Origin: Ascarosepion bandense
Taxonomy: Eukaryota > Mollusca > Cephalopoda > Sepiida > Sepiidae
Assembly (NCBI GenBank): GCA_037127315.1
Contig: JBBBDQ010001185.1
Span: 564,001 to 628,000, forward strand
DNA: 64,000 nt
Direction of reading: 5' to 3'
Shown piece after piece: positions 58,116-64,000 of this stretch (position 1 is the stretch's first letter; each line of letters opens with the position of its first letter). Made by a program: the position numbers and the translations under genes. The notes beneath the pieces are model-generated. The model was not told the origin of the DNA. It made no database searches and worked only from the letters and a program-made list of their open reading frames with translations.

Positions 58116-58158
58116 CGGAAGCTGATGATAGTTCGCTTGAAATAGGCCTAAACTTCCG
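58116..58158 (+). ncRNA. Hammerhead-like motif, non-canonical
   Basis: CGGAAG-CTGATGA-(TAGTTCGCTT)-GAAA-(TAGGCCTAAA)-CTTCCG. Stem I is 6 bp and perfect, and the CUGAUGA and GAAA boxes are present. Stem II is only AG/CU around a UUCG loop. The base before the presumed cleavage site is A, where U16.1 should pair with A15.1. Probably inactive or coincidental. Confidence 0.25.
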
Positions 58159-58389
58159 CTTGTTAATGGAATAACGTGCCTGTCTTAATTTTTACATATA
58201 TTTGCTCTATATGTATTTATATACATATATATATTGAGCTCTCCTAGAGAGTTATCTTACCACTTTATGTACGGGATGCTCCTTTGGATTATTCTATATC
58301 TACACCGCATGTTTATATATATATATGTATGGACACTACAGGCAAAAGGTTTGGGACTATTCTTTAAAAACATCTTAAAATTAGATATT

Positions 58390-58505
58390 TTTAAAGTATT
58401 TACATTATTCGGACAATTGTCCTCATCTTTGTTGCTATTTGTACGACGTTGTACGCTCCGGCCTTCTTCAAGTGCTAGAAATTTCGAACCGAATTCTTTA
58501 TTACA
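58390..58505 (-). mobile_element. Penelope 3' region fragment
   Basis: GTATTTACATTATTCGGACA, CGACGTTGTACGCTCCGGCC and TTCTTCAAGTGCTAG match the conserved block near the 3' ends of the Penelope copies at 44330-44470 and 55860-55985. Confidence 0.6.
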
Positions 58506-58764
58506 ATGACTGGGGTATATCATTCTAATTCATTGCCTAGAGCCTCTTCTGCTAGCCATGAGATGTTTTTGTATTTTTTTAAGTAAAAGATAAAATTTCA
58601 GTAACTTCAGTATATTTGCTTTTATTTTGTCATAAAGCAAGCACCTTGACTTATATATATCATACAACAGCGTAAATGGCATAGCATGTTTTTGCAAAAT
58701 CGAATGATATTGTTCTTTTTTCATGATTCCCTTGACCCGAATAAAATCTCTAGCCCTCTCCTCA

Positions 58765-59290
58765 AAAAATAACCTTACACCGTAACACTATGTTTAAATG
58801 TTGGAACCAAACTTTCAACATTCAGTGTTTCTACTGGCTTTCTTCTCACATACATTTTCTTCTTACTATCAAAATGTTCAAACTTGTACTTGTCTGTCCA
58901 CAATACATTTTCCTACTCTTTCAATGTTCGATTTCTATACCTTTTGGCCCAAAACTGTCTTTTCTGCTTATTCACCTTCTGTAACAGGGGCTTCTTGATT
59001 GTTTTGTACTCTCTGATCTAAGTCGATCTTTTACAGTTGAGAGCGACACTGGTTGCTGCTGAGAGAAAATGAGTTCAGCTATGGAGTAGTTTTCCTTCTA
59101 TTTCTTTTGCTCTTAATAACCAAATGTTTATCTTCAACAGCAATTAGAAATTTTGGTTTTCCAGTCGTTTTTTTTAGGGGTGGGGGTCAATATTTGCTGC
59201 AGTTTCTAACACCCCATGTTTAGAAGTCTTCAATTTCTTAGCAATTTGTCTTTGTTTGAGAGTAACCTTCTTTGACTAAAATTTAAGTTT
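58765..59290 (-). pseudogene. Tc1-like transposase relic
   Basis: The minus strand reads LWTDKYKFEHFDSKKKMYVR and RKPVETLNVESLVPTFKHSV (58785-58915), the W-T/S-D-E-S-K-F...YVRR...P-T-x-KHGGGSVMVWG region of Tc1-type transposases with the catalytic Asp. Upstream, KPLLQKVNKQKRQFWAKRY and GKPKFLIAVEDKHLVIKSKR match the DNA-binding half. Frames shift repeatedly, and the C-terminal half is absent. Confidence 0.65.
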
Positions 59291-59394
59291 GTGTTTGCAT
59301 CTCAATGCTTAGCTGATTTTATTTTGTCATTTTATGCAAATTACATCTAAATTAAAATAATTATGTAAATAATAATTTATTTAACTTGTACAGC

Positions 59395-60262
59395 GAGACT
59401 ATTTTGAGGATTCTAGAAGTTATACCAGGATTCATCATCAGCGATCACAGTCTGAACAACACAAGATATGCAGATGATATAGTGCTGATAGATGACACGG
59501 AAAGAAAGCTACAAGTCCTCCTAAAAAAGGTAGATTAAGAAAGTCGAGAGAAAGGTCTACAAATAAATTTTTAAAAAAAACGAAAGTATGGTCATCAGCA
59601 AACGGAGGAACCCAAAATACCAATTACAGGTTGAAGATGCTAAAATCAAGCAGGTACAAAATTTAAGTATCTGGGAAGTGTTCTAACGGAAGACGGAAAG
59701 TGCGACACTGAGATCCGAAGGTGAATTGGAATGGCCAAGAACGCATTCCAGAAACTGAGCAGAGTATTAAGAGACAGGAAAATTTTGCTAGAAGCAAAGA
59801 AGAGAGTACTGGATGGGATGTCTGTTCTTCAATATGCCAGTGAATGCTAGACAATATCATCAAAGATGAAGGAAAAATTTGAAACAACTGAAATGTGGTT
59901 CTACAGAAGGATACTGTGGATATTATGGATCCAGCATGTGAACAATGATGAGTTTTTAGAAAGGGTGAAAATGAAAAGGAAGTTAATACTGTGCATCAGG
60001 AAAAGACAGCTGAATTTCTTGGGACATGTGATGAGGAAGGAAGGCTTAGAGGATCTGATACTCACAGGTCAGATAGAAGGAAAGAGAGACAGGGGAAAGC
60101 AGTGGATAACATATTTGAAGGGCCTGAGCAGGTGGATGGCAGAGCGGTATTTGGGTGAGGTAACAGGATAAAGCGTGCTAAGAGCTACCATGGACAGACA
60201 GACGTGGAAAGCCATGATCGCCTACGTCCTGAAGGAGCATGGCACATAGAAGAAGAAGAAGA
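59395..60262 (+). mobile_element. RTE-like LINE, 3' half
   Basis: The plus strand begins VIPGFIISDHSLNNTRYADD (catalytic box 59466-59477), then IVLIDDTERKLQVLLKKV, a KGLQINFKKTESMVISKRR-like block, and GSVLTEDGKCDTEIRR-like coding in a shifted frame. An open 101-codon frame (59866-60171) follows: ETTEMWFYRRILWILW, RKRQLNFLGHVMRKEGLEDL, GKRDRGKQWITYLKGLSRWM. It ends IAYVLKEHGT-stop and (AGA)n. This endonuclease-reverse-transcriptase family (RTE/BovB-like by recollection) also left 3520-3915, 11880-12010 and 44655-44905. 5'-truncated and broken. Confidence 0.8.
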
Positions 60263-61185
60263 AGACAAGGCTATTTCTTTTGACACATTTGCTAATGTAT
60301 TTGTGTTCAGTGATTTCAATACCTATCATGCCAAGTGGCTAGAAAACTCTGTCAGTGATCTTGCTGGAGTCAAAACTTCTCAATCACTCAGTCTCTCACG
60401 CCGCAAGTGGTTAATTATCCCACGCGTTTAACTAGTAATCACATTGGATACGCTTCTCTTCTAGATCTCTTCCTTACTTCTATCTTAGATTCTTGCTATG
60501 TTATGCAGTTCTGCATTCTTAGCAACTCTGATCTTGCTGTGGTGTTAGTAAGTGTCTCTTTCTACTCCTCATCCATCCAGGAACCTCCTACCAGCAAAAT
60601 ATCTTACTGCTATCAACAAACGAACTGGGTCTCGTTCCGCGATTTCCTTTGCGAAAGATTTTAGTCTCACTGTTCAAGACTGAGCCTCTGAAGTCTCCTC
60701 CTAGGTGAAAGCCGACATTGATGCTTTCATCCAGCTAGAAAATTTCAACTTAAGCCTCGTTCATTGCATTGGTTATGCTTTCTCGGCTGCCATCATCCAC
60801 AGGAATCACTTATTCCGGTTTTACCAGAGTGACATTTCTAATCACAACAGGTGCCTCTTTGTCTTTACTTGTAATAAATGTAAGCGTGTTCTAAATGATT
60901 CTAAGCTGTTGTTTGCTGATATAATAAAGCAGCGTATAGCTTCTCGCAAGTTTGATCCCAAAGATTACTGGCGGCTCACCAAGAATATGCTTAACAACTG
61001 AAAACCCTTGATTCCTTCTCTATTCAATCAATTCGAAGTCCTTACATCCATAGCAAGTTTGGGTTACTGTGTCGGGCCAGAAAATTTTTTTCGTCAGAAT
61101 TCATTTTGCACTTTTATAAATCGATCATTCGTCAGTGCATTGAATACTGTTGGCATATCTGGTCGAGTGCTATAATTCCATTTTC
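60263..61185 (+). mobile_element. Jockey-like LINE L with the RT core deleted
   Basis: Starts in the endonuclease (KAISFDTFANVFVFSDFNTY, HAKWLENSVSDLAGV), continues through SLLDLFLTSILDSC, TNWVSFRDFLC, IHRNHLFRFYQSDISNHNR and RIASRKFDPKDYWRLTKNML to FEVLTSIAS near 61050. It then jumps straight to the RT C-terminal region (LLCRARKFFSSEFILH equivalent, STIRQCIEYCWHIWSSA). About 1.3 kb, including all RT catalytic motifs, is absent. It abuts the RTE tail at its 5' side. No 3' UTR was recognised. Confidence 0.75.
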
Positions 61186-61423
61186 GACTTGTATTTTTTC
61201 GATGTTTCTTACAAAACTGTCCGAGTGCCGGTCCCAAAGCGAGTGTTTGACGTCTGACTCGCGTCCGATCACCCCAACGAGTGGTACCCAAATATCTCGT
61301 CGGCACTTAGCCTACAACCAACAATACTTTCCCTGAGTATCACGTAGCCCGGCTGTTGAACGTCCAACCACGGCGTCCGTTTCTCCTGCCTGCGAGTACC
61401 GAACGCCGTCGCCGCGCGCGACA
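61186..61423. other. GC-rich unclassified segment
   Basis: Markedly more GC and CpG than its surroundings (GAACGCCGTCGCCGCGCGCG near 61400). No coding or repeat identity was recognised. Confidence 0.5.
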
Positions 61424-61455
61424 CCAGCCTGCCTGCCTGCCTACCTGCCTGCCTA

Positions 61456-61486
<31 letters not shown>

Positions 61487-61542
61487 ACCTGCCTGCTTGC
61501 CTGCCAGCCAGCCTGCTTGCCTGGCTGGCTGGCTGGCCGTCC

Positions 61543-61635
<93 letters not shown>
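61424..61635. repeat. (CTGC)n-(TA)n-(TG)n compound array
   Basis: About 110 bp of CTGC/CTAC/CTGG tetranucleotides, ~39 bp TA and ~52 bp TG in tandem. Confidence 0.95.
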
Positions 61636-61636
<1 letters not shown>

Positions 61637-61689
61637 GTAAGTTCGTGAGGACACCATTATGATAGTCATTGATGTTATTATTTTTCCTC

Positions 61690-62490
61690 ATGTTTTGACT
61701 GTTACATTAAAATTTATTTTGTGTTGCTTTGAATAGGAGCTTCCATTCCGAGCCTTCACGCTCATATAATTTCATCTTCACCATAATTTCATCTTCACCA
61801 TAATTTCATCTTCACCATAGATTTTCGATCGAATTCAGATCAGGATTGATGGTGATCATTTTATCATCTTCTTTCCTGTAAATCTTTTATGCTCAAATAA
61901 CGAACATATAAGCTTAGATAGATTAGAAGGAACATAAATACACATTTTACTTATACCGTGCAAAGAAATTCTTGTTCATAAAATCGCAACAGTTAGTACT
62001 GTTCAGTTTAACTCTTTCATTGATTTTAAATGGTCCAATAATGGTTTGGTCGACAATTCTATCCCATATCATAACACAACTGCCTCCTTGTTGTTTTCTT
62101 TTAGTCACAGGCATGTCTGAATTGGATAAAATCCTTCTTTTGGTTCATCCATTAGGTCCATCCTATGTCACTCAAGATTCAATCGTGAAAATTACTTTAG
62201 AAAAGCCCATTTTCATGTATTTATTGGCCCAAATTTGACGCATTAAAATATTTGCTTTAGTGACTAAGGATATTTTTTTACAGATCTCAATTCACAACGT
62301 GTTCTACACCTTTCTTGACTCCCTCACTTTCAGCCTTTTCAAATATCTGAGCGCTGTTCAAATGTGACTGTTTTATATAACTCGTTTCAGTTTACGTACA
62401 TCTCGAGGAGTTCTAAAAGCCCTTTCCTTTGCTTCGATTTCACAACATAGTTATATTTTCAACAGCCTTCTTTATTATTCAATGATCCTT
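61690..62490 (-). pseudogene. Tc1-like transposase relic with a triplicated segment
   Basis: Minus-strand pieces: IWANKYMKMGFSKVIFTIES (catalytic TDE region), ILSNSDMPVTKRKQQGGSCV, MIWDRIVDQTIIGPFKINER, and at the C-terminal side IENLW and VKMKLYE. Near 61763-61818 a 17-bp unit (CATAATTTCATCTTCAC on plus) is repeated three times where the family has it once. The middle third (QDNAPSH region) is missing or unreadable. Inactive. Confidence 0.7.
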
Positions 62491-62707
62491 GTTATATTCT
62501 ATTTTTCGGCAGTTTTAGATCCTTCCCTTTACCAATAATTCAAAATATATTATAGACAAAAAGAAAAATAGATTTTATTACATTCCAGAGATCTTAAGCT
62601 AATATTCACCCCAGTCAGTTCATTTTCGTAAATTCCAAATATCTCAAGAACTAACTATGAAAATGGCAGAAAATTCAGTTAAATATTTTACCAAGTGTTG
62701 GGTTATC

Positions 62708-63400
62708 TACCCTGCCTTCATCCACTGAAATGAATTGTGACACAAGGTATGTTTTCAATGTGGGGAAAGCGAGCGCGTACGCTCGGGGCGCTGGCCCACT
62801 CGCTTACGCGGTATCCCCGTCTACGCGATAACTGGGTACTAAACTTGTCTTAGTTGGTCAAAGCTGGTCATATCTTGTTTTAGCTGGTCGTCCTCTAGCT
62901 AACCCTACACACCTGCCAAGTGGCGGGTGTGTATTTACCCTGCTCACTCACTTAAGCGAGTTTTGACACAAGGTCGGTTTTTAACGTAGGGAACATGAGT
63001 GCGGACGCTCGGATCACTGATCAAAGATTACCCAGCCCCGCATAATCAGTATCTGGGCACGAAGCTTGTCTTAGCATATCTAAGCTGGTATTAATTGGTA
63101 TTTTTTAAATTATTTTTAGTATAGTCAAAGTATTTCCCATGCTCTCCCACTGGGGTGAGTTGCGACACTAAGTCGGTTTTTTATGTGAGGAACCCAAGCA
63201 CAGACGCCCAGGCCACAAGTCAAAAATTACCCATTCCCCGCGCTAATCGAGTACGAAGCTTGTCTTAGACGGTCTTACTCCCACACTCCCACAAAATTGG
63301 CCAGTGAATATTTTGTTGAGGATTGTGTTTACCCTGCTAGTGCGAGTGTTGCCACAAGGTCTGTTTTTTTTTATGTGGGAAAGCAGAGCAGTTCATAATA
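62708..63400 (+). repeat. Degenerate tandem array, ~200-bp period, four units
   Basis: Units start at TACCCTGC-like motifs near 62708, 62936, 63133 and 63330. Each continues with TGYGACACAAGGTCGGTTTT, a GTGGGGAA-like block and GAGCGCG-ACGCTCGG. A CCCCGC...CTGGGTACGAAGCTTG block and CTTGTCTTAG follow. Unit 4 is cut short by the mariner relic. No open frame. Confidence 0.8.
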
Positions 63401-63895
63401 AACTACACACAGCTAAACCCACCAAATGCAAAGTATTAGTTTCGAACCATAGCTATTAGACTTTGCTGCCGATGTTGATGCATGGCCGGGCTTACTCCAC
63501 GAACTTTTTCGCTTGGGTTTATCATAGTGTATCCACTTTTCATCGCCGTTCACGATACAATCCAAAAACGCTTTCCTTTTCTGCTGTTGAAGCAGCTGTT
63601 CGCACGTGACAAGACGCCATTAGACGTCTCTCGAATTCAACTCGTTCGAAACTCTTGTGTAATCAACTACAATTCTGTAAGTTCAGCTTGCGCCTGATAT
63701 GAGTCTTCATGAAGTAATACCTTCAATTTTCATCTTCACACTTTTTCGGTACAGCAGAACGTTCTTTATATTCAATATCAAAATCATTATTTTCGAAGCG
63801 TCTAAACCAATTTCTGCATGTTGTTTACGACAGAGCATGGACGCTGTAAGTCTCAACACGAATTCAATGTGTTTTGCCTGCAGACTTTTTTAAAT
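63375..63895 (-). pseudogene. mariner transposase pseudogene, second lineage
   Basis: The minus strand reads FDIEYKERSAVPKKCED (near 63740-63790), CEQLLQQQKRKAFLDCIVNG and DEKWIHYDKPKRKSSWSKPG (63475-63610; catalytic Asp in GDEKW at 63533-63547), then HASTSAAKSNSYGSKLILCI and WW, VVYYELL. It is a different subfamily from 47750-48793 (DEKWIHYDNPKR type against DETWIHHxTPE). Truncated after YYELL at the tandem array and broken by frameshifts and stops. Confidence 0.8.
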
Positions 63896-64000
63896 TAAGT
63901 AGTGCAGTAAAATTCCCCACAAATACACTTTCTTCGGAAGGAAATCTGACATGATGAATAACAGTTGAAAATCCGCGGATGAAACTACAGTGCAAGAATT

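Overview
Kind of genome. This is an AT-rich animal nuclear sequence with no recognisable host gene. It is packed with (TA)n, (GT)n and (GATA)n microsatellites and with old transposable elements, nearly all broken by stops and frameshifts. The mix is jockey/CR1-type and RTE-type LINEs, tRNA-derived SINEs, Penelope-like elements, Tc1/mariner transposons, a Ty3/gypsy relic and a solo LTR. This fits a mollusc, most likely a coleoid cephalopod. That assignment rests on repeat style and recollection of family distribution, not on a search, so it is moderate at best. No open frame longer than about 260 codons is present, and every long one belongs to a transposable element or to a translated microsatellite.

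Layout. 1-16 kb: a 667-bp inverted-repeat element (1563-2229), a dimeric tRNA-derived SINE with a target-site duplication (2724-3007), LINE 3' ends, a dead Tc1-like transposase (7245-8345), and a LINE fragment carrying a SINE insertion (8625-9360) followed by two more SINE copies. 16-26 kb: a LINE 3' half (16680-17855), a hAT terminus, a second relic of the same Tc1-like family (22528-23665), and an inverted repeat that holds a complete hammerhead-ribozyme core on the minus strand (24901-24944). 26-42 kb: the LINE-dense core. It has a Penelope GIY-YIG fragment, LINE B (26822-30705, minus, itself hit by a small composite element), LINE A (32828-36309, minus, nearly full length) and LINE C (38690-42028, plus, with another LINE 3' end nested inside). 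42-45 kb: a 1164-bp solo LTR (42404-43567) with 5-bp target-site duplications and an internal array of hairpin-rich ~234-bp units, then a Penelope 3' end. 47-51 kb: a mariner pseudogene and a decayed gypsy gag-protease. 53-64 kb: an inverted repeat between TA arrays, three Tc1-like pseudogenes, a second Penelope 3' end, an RTE LINE joined to an RT-deleted LINE, a ~200-bp tandem array, and a second mariner pseudogene.

How the parts relate. One jockey-like LINE family dominates. Its 3' tail, a short hairpin followed by A-rich or (TA)n sequence, occurs about twelve times. A short non-autonomous derivative fuses the first ~125 nt of this LINE to its last ~100 nt. The LINE and Penelope pieces are consistent with autonomous families whose dead copies now form the landscape. 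Many long TA/GT arrays start exactly at LINE 3' ends, and CTT/AAG arrays start at RTE 3' ends. Stretches with no feature are stated as such.
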